Below are positions 26,989 to 35,156 of a stretch of DNA of 64,000 bases, in pieces. The stretch covers positions 124,001-188,000 of the forward strand of contig JAXMOK010000004.1 in the NCBI GenBank assembly GCA_034669965.1, in the 5' to 3' direction. The notes beneath the pieces were generated by a model. The model saw only the letters and a list, made by a program, of their open reading frames with translations, did not search any database and was not told where the DNA came from. The first letter of the stretch is position 1. Every line of letters starts with the position of its first letter. A program made the translations under genes and the position numbers. This DNA comes from HXMU1420-13 sp034669965. Its GTDB lineage: Bacteria; Bacteroidota; Rhodothermia; Balneolales; Balneolaceae.

Positions 26989-27630
26989 ATGATTAGGGTA
27001 ATACTTCTTAGTGTGATTGCAGTTTTTGCAACCACTACACTTCAAGCACAACAAGTTAAAATTTCGACATTTTCGGGCTTTGAGCGAGCTCAAATTGTGT
27101 ATGAGAACTTTGATGAGCCCGATAAATTTAAAAACAGTTATGGTACAGCAAATGTATCGCTTATAACTACAGGTTTTTTAATAGGGATAGAGAACCGTTT
27201 CACAGACTTTATAACGGTGTATTATTCTAGTTTCTCGAACCATTCGTTCGATCCTAGACAGTTTGATGACGACTCTTTTATTGGGGATTTTATTGTAGAT
27301 AATGGGTATTCATTCGGTGTTGGGATAGAGAATGAAATTCACACTTTTATCAAATCAAAAAATGGTTCAAGGCTTTTTTTGAATGCCGGAGGTAGCGTTG
27401 GAGTTGCTACAATGCGAGGAATGTATAGATATGAAGCAGGCTTAAACGAAGGCAGAACGTTGCGCGAAAACCGATTCGAGTTTAGTACCAATGCCAGTCT
27501 GGATGCCGAAGTCAATCTTGGAAATGCAAAGCTGGCAGTTGGCTATTCGCCGATTGGTTTTAGAATGGGCTACCTACGAAATTCTATCACCTACAATGGG
27601 GTTAATGTAAGCTTGTTTTTCGGCAAATGA
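26989..27630 (+). CDS. Exported small beta-barrel-like outer membrane protein, unknown function
   Basis: A 213-residue protein that begins with a signal peptide (MIRVILLSVIAVFATTTLQAQ). The mature part alternates polar and aromatic residues as in transmembrane beta strands and ends in SLFFGK with aromatic residues close to the C-terminus. Glycine-rich turns such as GVGIENEIHTF and AGGSVGVATM support a small outer-membrane barrel. No specific family is recognised. It is a single gene between M1 peptidase and the dioxygenase. Confidence 0.6.
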   Translation: MIRVILLSVIAVFATTTLQAQQVKISTFSGFERAQIVYENFDEPDKFKNSYGTANVSLITTGFLIGIENRFTDFITVYYSSFSNHSFDPRQFDDDSFIGDFIVDNGYSFGVGIENEIHTFIKSKNGSRLFLNAGGSVGVATMRGMYRYEAGLNEGRTLRENRFEFSTNASLDAEVNLGNAKLAVGYSPIGFRMGYLRNSITYNGVNVSLFFGK

Positions 27631-27791
27631 ATAACACCATAGGAGTGCTAAACTCATTTGTGAAACGCAAGCAGGTTGTGCCCCTGCATGTCAATGCTCC
27701 ATTTTTGGTTTAAAAGATTCTTTTCTTTACACTCATTAATCATCTATATCGGCTACCCATGTGCCAATTATCATTTTTAAAATGGAGTCAC

Positions 27792-28562
27792 ATGAAAAAA
27801 TTGTCGCGTCGTCAGATATTATTAGGCCTTGGAGCTGCAGGTACTGGTTCATTATTAGCACCATTTATCTCATTAAAAGGTAAATCAGCTATAATTTCCC
27901 CTTCGAAGTTGCCTACATGTATTGTTTATCCAGAGCAGACAGAAGGGCCTTTTTATTTCGCAGCTAATCTCATCCGAAAAGATATAACTGAAGGGCGACC
28001 AGGAACACTTCTTGATTTAAAATTGAGAATTGTAGATGCGGAAAGTTGTACTCCTATTCAAGATGCAATTGTTGATATCTGGAGTTGTGATGCAGCGGGA
28101 GAATATTCGGGATACGAAACTGTTTACAGCCCTCAAGGTGAATTTCAGGAGCAAAAAGGGCTTCCCAAAGATCAGCAAAAACATGCCAACGATAATAGAC
28201 CGAGATTTCATGAGGAGCCAAATAACGAAAAGAAATTTATGAGAGGGGCGCAGGTTTCAAATGCCGATGGAGAGGTTGAGTTTTTGACGATATATCCTGG
28301 CTGGTATCCTGATCGTGCTCCGCATATTCACATCAAAGTATATGTAAATGACTCAGAAGTTTTTACAAGCCAAATGTACTTCAAGGAAGAAAATACTGAT
28401 CGAATATATCAACAAGAAGTATACTCTCAAAAGAAAGGAAATCGTCTAAGAAATAGCGAGGATAATATATTTTCAAAAATAGATAGTAACCCCATTGTGG
28501 ATATTACTGAAGCAGAAAATGGGGTAATAGGAACTTGTACTTTTGGTGTACGTAACGTTTGA
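27792..28562 (+). CDS. Intradiol ring-cleavage dioxygenase family protein, Tat-exported
   Basis: A non-haem Fe(III) dioxygenase related to the protocatechuate 3,4-dioxygenase beta chain, about 256 residues. A Tat signal MKKLSRRQILLGLGAAGTGS opens it. TEGPFYF, the DIWSCDAAGEYSGY segment and the metal site TIYPGWYPDRAPHIHIKVY are present, giving the expected two Tyr and two His ligands. The start is 27792: GGAG lies upstream (AATGGAGTCAC) and the Tat signal begins there, whereas the frame is open to 27759. No aromatic catabolism genes are nearby, so the substrate is unknown. Confidence 0.85.
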   Translation: MKKLSRRQILLGLGAAGTGSLLAPFISLKGKSAIISPSKLPTCIVYPEQTEGPFYFAANLIRKDITEGRPGTLLDLKLRIVDAESCTPIQDAIVDIWSCDAAGEYSGYETVYSPQGEFQEQKGLPKDQQKHANDNRPRFHEEPNNEKKFMRGAQVSNADGEVEFLTIYPGWYPDRAPHIHIKVYVNDSEVFTSQMYFKEENTDRIYQQEVYSQKKGNRLRNSEDNIFSKIDSNPIVDITEAENGVIGTCTFGVRNV

Positions 28563-28588
28563 AATTCAAATTGTTGATAAACTGTTAA

Positions 28589-29311
28589 TCAAACCAAATT
28601 GTGAAAAACTCGTTGTACGTCTTCATCTTGCTCCAGCTTGTCGATAATGGAGAGTACTTCATCGGCTTTTTCCTCATCTAACGAAACCGTTGAGTTTGGA
28701 ATCCAATCGGTTTCGGCACTGATGGGTTCGATATCCATTTCTTCTAAGGCATGCTGCATATTTCCGAATTCGGTGAACTCGCAACGTATCACTAAAATTC
28801 TGTTTCCTTCGTCGTCTTCGCTTTCGCCCATTTCGGTAAGTCCGTGATCGATGAGCTCCAACTCCAGTTCTTCTTCATCAAAATCGCCGGGCTTTATTTT
28901 AAACGATCCAACCTGAGTAAACTGAAAAGCCACACTACCGGCATTGCCTAAATTGCCACCGTTTTTGTTGAAAATCGGACGCACATTGCCAACCGTACGT
29001 GTGTTATTATCCGTAGCGCATTCAACCAATACGGCAACTCCATGCGGAGCATATCCTTCTAGAAAAACTTCGTCCCAACTGGTCGAATCTTTCCCCATCG
29101 CACGTTTAATGGCACGTTCGATGAGATCCTTTGGCATGTTAACGCCTTTTCCGTTTTGGATGGCGCGCCGCAACGATGGGTTAGTATCAGGATCTGGACC
29201 ACCTGCTTTTACCGCAATCTCGATTTCTTTACCGATTCGCGAAAATTGCTTGGCTATTCGATTCCAGCGTGCAAATTTTGCGGCTTTTCGTACTTCAAAA
29301 ATTCTACCCAT
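28589..29311 (-). CDS. yebC: YebC/PmpR family protein
   Basis: A 240-residue member of the YebC/TACO1 family. It opens with MGRIFEVRKAAKFARWNRIAK, close to the family AGHSKWxNIKHRK start in a diverged form, then GGPDPDTNPSLRRAI, the NMPKDLIERAIKR helix, YAPHGVAVLVECATDNNTRT, and FNKNGGNLGNAGSVAFQF. Members have been described as transcription regulators and, for TACO1 and YebC2, as factors that help ribosomes through proline-rich stretches. Convergent with the dioxygenase; a 121-bp gap separates it from cysM. Confidence 0.92.
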   Translation of the reverse strand: MGRIFEVRKAAKFARWNRIAKQFSRIGKEIEIAVKAGGPDPDTNPSLRRAIQNGKGVNMPKDLIERAIKRAMGKDSTSWDEVFLEGYAPHGVAVLVECATDNNTRTVGNVRPIFNKNGGNLGNAGSVAFQFTQVGSFKIKPGDFDEEELELELIDHGLTEMGESEDDEGNRILVIRCEFTEFGNMQHALEEMDIEPISAETDWIPNSTVSLDEEKADEVLSIIDKLEQDEDVQRVFHNLV

Positions 29312-29433
29312 GAAACAAAAGTGGTGTTGATGAACTGATACTATTATCTGCTCAATTTAAAAGTATTCTGCCTTTGTTCGTAGTGCGATTTTTTATTGTG
29401 TTCGGGTGTTGATGTGTTACCCCTTTAACACGC

Positions 29434-30312
29434 CTATTCGAACAAATCAGAGCTCAAATAACGATCACCACGATCACAAACAATACTTACGATTACTCCT
29501 TCGTCAATTTCGGACGCAACCTGCAAAGCGGCAGTCATTGCACCTCCTGAACTCATTCCGGCTAATATGCCTTCTTCCGAGGCTAGTCTGCGAGTCATAG
29601 CTGTAGCTTGTTCTGTGCTTACATCAATGATGCGATCCACGCGTTTTGGCTCATATATTTTGGGCAAAAACTCAGGTGACCATCGTCTGATACCCGGAAT
29701 TCTTGAGCCATCGGTTGGCTGAGTACCTACAATCTGAATATCCGAATTTTGCTCTTTCAAATATCTCGAAACACCCATAATGGTGCCTGTGGTACCCATC
29801 GCCGAAACAAAATGGGTAATTTTTCCTTCTGTATCGCGCCAGATTTCAGGACCGGTGGTTTTGTAATGCATTTTATAGTTATCAGGATTAGCAAACTGAT
29901 TGAGGATGAGATATTCACCGGTCGAGGCCATTTCCTCTGCCAGTTGGCGTGAGTATTCGATGGTTTTTTCAGCAGGAGTGAGGATAACCTCAGCACCGTA
30001 AGCCTTCATAGTTTTTATGCGCTCAGGAGTGGCTCCATCCGGCATTATGAGAGTCATTCGTATCCCAAGTTTGCATGCAACCATTGCCAGTGCAATTCCG
30101 GTATTTCCCGAAGTTGCTTCCACTAGTTTATCACCTACTTTAATTTCATGGCGATGAATGGCACTCTGAATCATATTTAGAGCAGCACGATCTTTTACTG
30201 AGCCGCCTGGATTTTGCCCTTCCAATTTTCCAAATATTTTGACCGATGAATTGGGGTTTAGTTGCTCGATTTCAACCAGGGGAGTATTCCCTATAAGTTC
30301 TTGTAATTTCAT
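29434..30312 (-). CDS. cysM: Cysteine synthase (O-acetylserine sulfhydrylase, CysM type)
   Basis: A PLP enzyme that makes L-cysteine from O-acetylserine and sulfide (or thiosulfate). The 292-residue protein has IGNTPLVEI at the N-terminus, the PLP lysine Lys40 in GGSVKDRAALNM, the SGNTG substrate loop (68-72), and the glycine-rich phosphate loop SAMGTTGTIMG. A C-terminal GILAGMSSGGAMTAAL is typical. The EQNPGGSVKDR-like region and short length fit CysM better than CysK. It overlaps cysE by 4 bp. Confidence 0.9.
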   Translation of the reverse strand: MKLQELIGNTPLVEIEQLNPNSSVKIFGKLEGQNPGGSVKDRAALNMIQSAIHRHEIKVGDKLVEATSGNTGIALAMVACKLGIRMTLIMPDGATPERIKTMKAYGAEVILTPAEKTIEYSRQLAEEMASTGEYLILNQFANPDNYKMHYKTTGPEIWRDTEGKITHFVSAMGTTGTIMGVSRYLKEQNSDIQIVGTQPTDGSRIPGIRRWSPEFLPKIYEPKRVDRIIDVSTEQATAMTRRLASEEGILAGMSSGGAMTAALQVASEIDEGVIVSIVCDRGDRYLSSDLFE

Positions 30313-31145
30313 GATTCTGTTTTGATGATGTTGGTCTCGTAAGCATTGTCACCTTCGGCACTCACTCGGGTTGAATAATGCACCGTCGAATTGGGAGGAA
30401 TACTTTTGGTGATCCAAACATTACCGCCAATAGTGCTGTTTTTCCCGATGATGGTTTCCCCGCCAAGAATGGTTGCATTCGAATAAACTACCACTTGATC
30501 TTCGATAGTGGGATGTCGCTTCATTTTAGCATCTTCCTTTTTTACACTCAACGCTCCCAACGTAACGCCCTGATAGATTTTTACATGATTTCCGATGATC
30601 GTCGTTTCACCGATAACGATTCCGGTTCCATGATCAATACAAAAATGAGAACCAATAGTGGCTTTAGGGTGAATATCTATGCCGGTGATATTATGCGCCA
30701 GCTCGGTAATCATTCGAGGTAAAATCTGTACATCGGAAATTGCTAATTGATGGGCCAACCGATAGGCTGCGATTGCATAAAAGCCCGGGTAAGAACGAAT
30801 TACTTCATCTTCACTAACTGCTGCCGGATCGCCTTTGTACATGGCAGTAACATCCTGATGAAGTTGGTTGTAGATGTCTGGAATAGCATCAAAAAAGGTT
30901 TTTGTAATGTCGCTAGCATCAAAACCTGTGGCTTTACTCTGGGTGTAGAGCAAGCCATATAGCTCTTCGCGCAAGTTCAATATATGAAGGTTAAATTTGG
31001 CCAGATTTTCATGATCCACCTTCGAATAATTCGGAAAAAGCGTACCTAACAGATTTTCGAAAAAGCTCCGTACTTCTTCTCTAGATGGACATTGCACACA
31101 CTCATTGTGAGAGGCGTAGAGTTGTTTAATAAATTCGTCGTTCAT
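30309..31145 (-). CDS. cysE: Serine O-acetyltransferase
   Basis: It acetylates L-serine with acetyl-CoA, giving the substrate for the next gene. The 278-residue protein has a helical N-terminal half and a left-handed beta-helix of hexapeptide repeats: DIHPKATIGSHFCIDHGTG, VVIGETTIIGNHVKIYQG in close form, and VTLGAL. The catalytic His lies in IDHGTGIVIG. The C-terminus is short. The ATGA overlap with cysM indicates a two-gene cysteine operon. Confidence 0.92.
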   Translation of the reverse strand: MNDEFIKQLYASHNECVQCPSREEVRSFFENLLGTLFPNYSKVDHENLAKFNLHILNLREELYGLLYTQSKATGFDASDITKTFFDAIPDIYNQLHQDVTAMYKGDPAAVSEDEVIRSYPGFYAIAAYRLAHQLAISDVQILPRMITELAHNITGIDIHPKATIGSHFCIDHGTGIVIGETTIIGNHVKIYQGVTLGALSVKKEDAKMKRHPTIEDQVVVYSNATILGGETIIGKNSTIGGNVWITKSIPPNSTVHYSTRVSAEGDNAYETNIIKTES

Positions 31146-31260
31146 AATGTAGTAACTATTTGACAGCCCAACAATTGTAGAAAGGAAAGGGTTCGTTTTT
31201 TGGGAAGGTGTTCTCCTGCTGAGGTGTTCAGGTGGGAGTGTTTAATAAATTTGGTTAATT

Positions 31261-31291
31261 CAACTCGCCAACTCGCCAACTCGCCAACTCG
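31261..31291. repeat. Octanucleotide tandem repeat (CAACTCGC)3.9
   Basis: Three full and one seven-base copy of CAACTCGC lie in a row, 6 bp before the stop codon end of the lactonase gene at 31298 and thus just after it in the direction of transcription. No T run follows, so it is not a terminator. Confidence 0.9.
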
Positions 31292-31297
31292 TTAGTC

Positions 31298-32476
31298 TCA
31301 ATAAAACGTAATGTTAACCGGGGTAGGAACTTCTAAGGATCTGCCGGTGAATACAAGTGCTCGGGTTTCTTCATCTATCGTAAAAATGGTGATCGAATCG
31401 GAGTTTTGGTTAGCCGCATAAATAAATTCTCCACTTGGGTGAATGCCAAAATTTCTGGGAAATTCACCTTCTGTTGAGACCTGATCCAGAGCAGTTAATG
31501 TTCCTGAATCTTCATCAATAGAAAAAGCCGCAATAGAATTATGTCCTCGATTAGAAGCATACACAAACTTGCCGTTAGGGTGCACATGAATATCGGCGGA
31601 GGAGTTCCAATCGGTAAAATCATCCGGCAAGGTGGAGATCGCTTGAATTTCTGTCAACATACCTGAAGCAGGTTCATATTCCATTACCGAAACCGTGCTG
31701 TTGAGTTCGTTCATCACATACACTAGGTTTTTAGTTGGATGAAAATCCATGTGGCGTGGACCGGCACCGGGAGCCATTTTTACAAATTCTTGCCCAGTTT
31801 TTGAAACGGAACCTGCATTATGATCGATGCGATATCTCCAAATTTTATCGGAACCCAAATCAGGAACAAACAGATAATTATTGTCGGGACTGATTTTGGT
31901 CATATGCGGATGCGATGAACTTTGATTCGGGTGAGGTCCCGATCCCTCGTGATTTAATTCCTGCACAAACTCCAGGCTTCCATCATCATTTCGGCGATAC
32001 ACCATGGCAACCCCACCTTGATAATTCGCTATGAATACGAATTTCCCGGTAGCATCCACAATTACATAACAGGGCGAATAGGCATTGGTTGAATATTGCC
32101 CGATTTCAGTCAAAGAAGCATCATCACCAATCGCATATGCAACAACTAATCCGGAACCGGGTTCACCACCTCCGATCTCACTTACAGCATACAAATTCTT
32201 GCGATCGGGAGAGAGACTTAAAAATGTAGGGTTTACCAATTCTGCAACTAATTGAACATCAGTAATTGATGATCCATCTTCTGACAGAGCAGCAAGATAA
32301 ATACCATCGCCCTTTCCATTCACCCAGCCTTCGTCGCGAGTGTAAGTGCCAATAAATATCTTCTCGGGTTGCTTTATGATTTCTGAATCGGTTGTAGAAT
32401 GAGTGTCGGGATTGGATTTTTGCTTGCAAGCCATCCCCATTACACAAATAGTGCAGAGTAAGAGCAATCGGTACAT
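31298..32476 (-). CDS. YbhE-type lactonase (beta-propeller) lipoprotein
   Basis: A 392-residue seven-bladed beta-propeller of the lactonase family that includes E. coli 6-phosphogluconolactonase YbhE/Pgl. The N-terminus is a lipoprotein signal with GMAC (Cys17), so unlike YbhE it is exported. Blade motifs include IFIGTYTRDEGW, FLSLSPDRKNLYAVSE, GPRHMDFHPTKNLVYVMNEL and FGIHPSGEFIYAANQNSD in parts. Being outside the cytoplasm it probably acts on a sugar lactone there, not on 6-phosphogluconolactone. It follows a dihaem cytochrome gene by 32 bp. Confidence 0.85.
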   Translation of the reverse strand: MYRLLLLCTICVMGMACKQKSNPDTHSTTDSEIIKQPEKIFIGTYTRDEGWVNGKGDGIYLAALSEDGSSITDVQLVAELVNPTFLSLSPDRKNLYAVSEIGGGEPGSGLVVAYAIGDDASLTEIGQYSTNAYSPCYVIVDATGKFVFIANYQGGVAMVYRRNDDGSLEFVQELNHEGSGPHPNQSSSHPHMTKISPDNNYLFVPDLGSDKIWRYRIDHNAGSVSKTGQEFVKMAPGAGPRHMDFHPTKNLVYVMNELNSTVSVMEYEPASGMLTEIQAISTLPDDFTDWNSSADIHVHPNGKFVYASNRGHNSIAAFSIDEDSGTLTALDQVSTEGEFPRNFGIHPSGEFIYAANQNSDSITIFTIDEETRALVFTGRSLEVPTPVNITFY

Positions 32477-32508
32477 AAAATGGTGTTCAAAGAGTGAGAG
32501 TTATTGGA

Positions 32509-33498
32509 TCAATCACTTACTGCCACGAACCGCTCCATGCTGTGCGAAACCGGCGTAAGCGTTCGAAGGTAGGCATAAATGGCTCGTAAATCTTCCTCAT
32601 TCATCTTACTGTAAGGTCTCCAAGGCATGGAAGTATTGAATTCACCCGGGCTAATCATTTGTTGATTTACATCATGTTCTGGATCTTGAAATCGTTTAAA
32701 AGCGGCTACAAAAGCTTCTTCATTCCAAGCTCCGATACCGGTTTCCATATCCGGAGTTATGTTGGCTGACTTAACGTTGCCGCCAGGAACATGAAATTCC
32801 ATTCCACCGGCAAAATCCATCCCTGGGAGCCGGCCACCTCGTTCATCAATTGGGGTGTGGCAATCGGCACAACTTGCAGCAGTTACCAAATACTTACCAT
32901 AGGCAATTTTATCGGATAGTTCGGGTCTTTTTGACATCTCAGGATTCGCCGGAATGGTGTTGATAATCAGGCTCATCGGAAATGGAGAGTTGCTTTCAGG
33001 TACATCATTTACCACAGGCTCAAGCGTTCTGAGATACGCTATAATATCGTAAATGTCTTCCGGGTCAACTTTCGAGTAATTGGTGTAAGGCATGATTGGA
33101 AACATGGGCGAACCATCTTTTCGAACCCCGGCAGTAACAGCTCTGTAAATCTCCCCATCACTCCATTCACCTAAATTGTAGGGCGTTAAATTCTTTGCAT
33201 AGTAATCGCCGGGAAATCCATGATCTAAGCCAAATAAATTTCCTCCCTTACCCAAGTTTTCTTCATCCAAAGAATGGCCGAACTTCGAATAGTTGCGATC
33301 GGAATGGCAATCGGTACAAGCAAAAACGTGATTGGCAAGATATTTTCCGTGCTTAACCCGTTCGGGGGTAATTTCGATCGCCAACTCAGGCGCATCGTCT
33401 ACGGCCGGTAAAGCCGTGTTTACATAGATTAGTAGTCCACCCACTAATAACACAATAATTCCTACTATTACAGCAGCTATTTTCCCTATTAACTTCAT
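32509..33498 (-). CDS. Membrane-anchored dihaem cytochrome c
   Basis: A 329-residue protein with an N-terminal membrane anchor (MKLIGKIAAVIVGIIVLLVGG, up to about residue 27) and two class I cytochrome c domains, with CTDCH (61-65) and CADCH (about 213-217). Probable Met ligands lie in SPMFPIMPY and NTSMPWRPY. The layout resembles the cytochrome subunits of membrane-bound alcohol, aldehyde or sugar dehydrogenases. It may carry electrons from the neighbouring exported sugar pathway, which is an inference. ATG 33498 is preferred over a TTG at 33507. Confidence 0.85.
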   Translation of the reverse strand: MKLIGKIAAVIVGIIVLLVGGLLIYVNTALPAVDDAPELAIEITPERVKHGKYLANHVFACTDCHSDRNYSKFGHSLDEENLGKGGNLFGLDHGFPGDYYAKNLTPYNLGEWSDGEIYRAVTAGVRKDGSPMFPIMPYTNYSKVDPEDIYDIIAYLRTLEPVVNDVPESNSPFPMSLIINTIPANPEMSKRPELSDKIAYGKYLVTAASCADCHTPIDERGGRLPGMDFAGGMEFHVPGGNVKSANITPDMETGIGAWNEEAFVAAFKRFQDPEHDVNQQMISPGEFNTSMPWRPYSKMNEEDLRAIYAYLRTLTPVSHSMERFVAVSD

Positions 33499-33642
33499 GG
33501 TACCCAATATTTTTGTTGATATTCCCCTCTATAGAAAAGTCACTAAAATTTGATAAATCGGAATGTAAAATCCGAATTAAAAAGAGCATTGCCTTTTTTA
33601 GGCAGATGCCCCACATTGGCTCATCATCAAAAAGAGCAAAGA

Positions 33643-35004
33643 ATGAGCGATTCAAGTCCGAAATTACACAACAAAAATTGGCTTCAGAAAGTAGCAGAGC
33701 AAAGCTGGGAGCCGGAGTTATTGATATCGGGTTTGGCCATTTTTGCCACCTTAAATATGCCCGAATATGTATGGAAATTTCATCACTATTATAAGTTCAA
33801 TTTACAGCTTGATTCGGGTTTTATCGATGAATTAGTTCCTATTTTGGTGGTGGGAGTGTTTCTAACTGCATTACAAGTATTGAGCTTCGCATTCATCTTT
33901 CATTTTATAGTTCGTGCCTTTTGGGTTGGCTTAATGGGGCTAACTTCCGTGTACCGAGAGGGAATAAAATATGACGACTTGCCCTATAGTGAGTACTACA
34001 AAACAGAAATGAAAAAGAGAATAGGTGATAAAGACACCTTCCTGTTGGCAACCGATAAACTGGCAAGTCTCATTTTTTCGATCGCTGCTCTTTTTGTGCT
34101 TTATCTGATTGGAATATCGGTGGTTTATATCGTCTTTTTTATATTGGTAAATGGCGTAAAACTCATGGTAAGCCCCGAAACATTTGATGTGTATTCGAAT
34201 ATAATTTTGATTGTTTCCGGTGTATTTCTATTAGGAGTTTCAATCATTTCCATTGTCCTTAATATGGAGCGATTTCGAAAAAATGAGAAATATTCTAAAA
34301 TCCATTTTTTGGTAAACTGGCATTTTTCTCAATTGTTTTATCCTTTTATAAACAAACCGATACAGTTTTTAAATCTCACTTTTTTTTCCAACCTCCCAAT
34401 GAAGAAGGTCTCTTATTCTGGGCTAGGTTTCTTTGCCGTTTTTATGGGGATTTTTATGGCAAATACCTTTGAGTTGATGGGTGCTAATCTATGGGAACCC
34501 AGAGATTATTATAATGCACGCTCAACGGCATATTTGATGAATTCAACCAACTATGAAAGTGAATTTGAAGATGGATATTTTAACCGACCAATAATTCCGT
34601 CACCAACCTTAAAAAAAGGCGAATTACTTTCACTATTCATCCCATATTCTAAAATGTTGGATATAAAGCTAGGGCAATTCTGTGATGATTTCAGTCCAGC
34701 CGATTCGTTAAGCAGGTACGAGCGCCGAAAACAAACGAGTAGATATAATCTTGATTGTACCAATCGATTTTTCACCATTGTTTTAAGTGAAGATGATACT
34801 CTTGAGTCAGATTTTTTATTCTACAATCATCCAAAAAATAATCAGGCAGGTTTGCAGGGCTATTTTCGATTGCCTGATTCCATATCAATAGGAAAGCAGG
34901 TTCTTGGTATTTATCGGCCAGTTGTTGATGAGGCAGATGCCAAACGTGATTCAACCGGACGTCTAAAAAGCTATGAAGCCGAGATTCCATTCTGGCTTGA
35001 GTGA
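33643..35004 (+). CDS. Multi-pass membrane protein of unknown function
   Basis: I recognise no family. The 453-residue protein (from ATG 33643) starts with a soluble SDSSPKLHNKNWLQKVAEQSWEPELLISG and has about six membrane helices in residues 30-290, with short loops rich in aromatic and basic residues. The last 150 residues are soluble and polar and contain no recognisable motif. The frame is open to 33550 but the upstream part is unlike a natural N-terminus. It is divergent from the dihaem cytochrome gene and followed by a structured hairpin region. Confidence 0.6.
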   Translation: MSDSSPKLHNKNWLQKVAEQSWEPELLISGLAIFATLNMPEYVWKFHHYYKFNLQLDSGFIDELVPILVVGVFLTALQVLSFAFIFHFIVRAFWVGLMGLTSVYREGIKYDDLPYSEYYKTEMKKRIGDKDTFLLATDKLASLIFSIAALFVLYLIGISVVYIVFFILVNGVKLMVSPETFDVYSNIILIVSGVFLLGVSIISIVLNMERFRKNEKYSKIHFLVNWHFSQLFYPFINKPIQFLNLTFFSNLPMKKVSYSGLGFFAVFMGIFMANTFELMGANLWEPRDYYNARSTAYLMNSTNYESEFEDGYFNRPIIPSPTLKKGELLSLFIPYSKMLDIKLGQFCDDFSPADSLSRYERRKQTSRYNLDCTNRFFTIVLSEDDTLESDFLFYNHPKNNQAGLQGYFRLPDSISIGKQVLGIYRPVVDEADAKRDSTGRLKSYEAEIPFWLE

Positions 35005-35008
35005 TATC

Positions 35009-35084
35009 AATTAGGAATTAGTGCCATAGGCATCTTCCGAAGGAATCCCTTTGGGGCCTGCGGTAGAATATGATAATTAGGAAT
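35009..35084. repeat. Structured hairpin element bracketed by 10-bp direct repeats
   Basis: The 10-mer AATTAGGAAT occurs at 35009-35018 and again at 35075-35084. Between them lies a two-part stem: outer CCATAGGC (35024-35031) with GCCTGCGG (35056-35063), inner CCGAAGG (35037-35043) with CCTTTGG (35048-35054) and loop AATC. No T run follows, so it is not a standard terminator. It could be a small REP-like or mobile palindromic element. Confidence 0.55.
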
Positions 35085-35116
35085 AAATCAGTACAAAATA
35101 TTTTATATAGTTATTG

Positions 35117-35122
35117 TATAAT
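35117..35122 (+). promoter_or_regulatory. Candidate -10 box for the hybrid kinase at 35157
   Basis: A perfect TATAAT lies 34 bp before the GTG start, preceded by TTG. No good -35 hexamer was found upstream, so the call is weak. Confidence 0.25.
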
Positions 35123-35156
35123 AAAGGCTTAACGAATTCATACAATAGTTCTGGTT

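Noticed and set aside
27660..27695. GCAGG/CCTGC hairpin as a terminator after the small outer-membrane protein
   Set aside because: Only a five-bp stem and no T run directly behind it; support is too weak.
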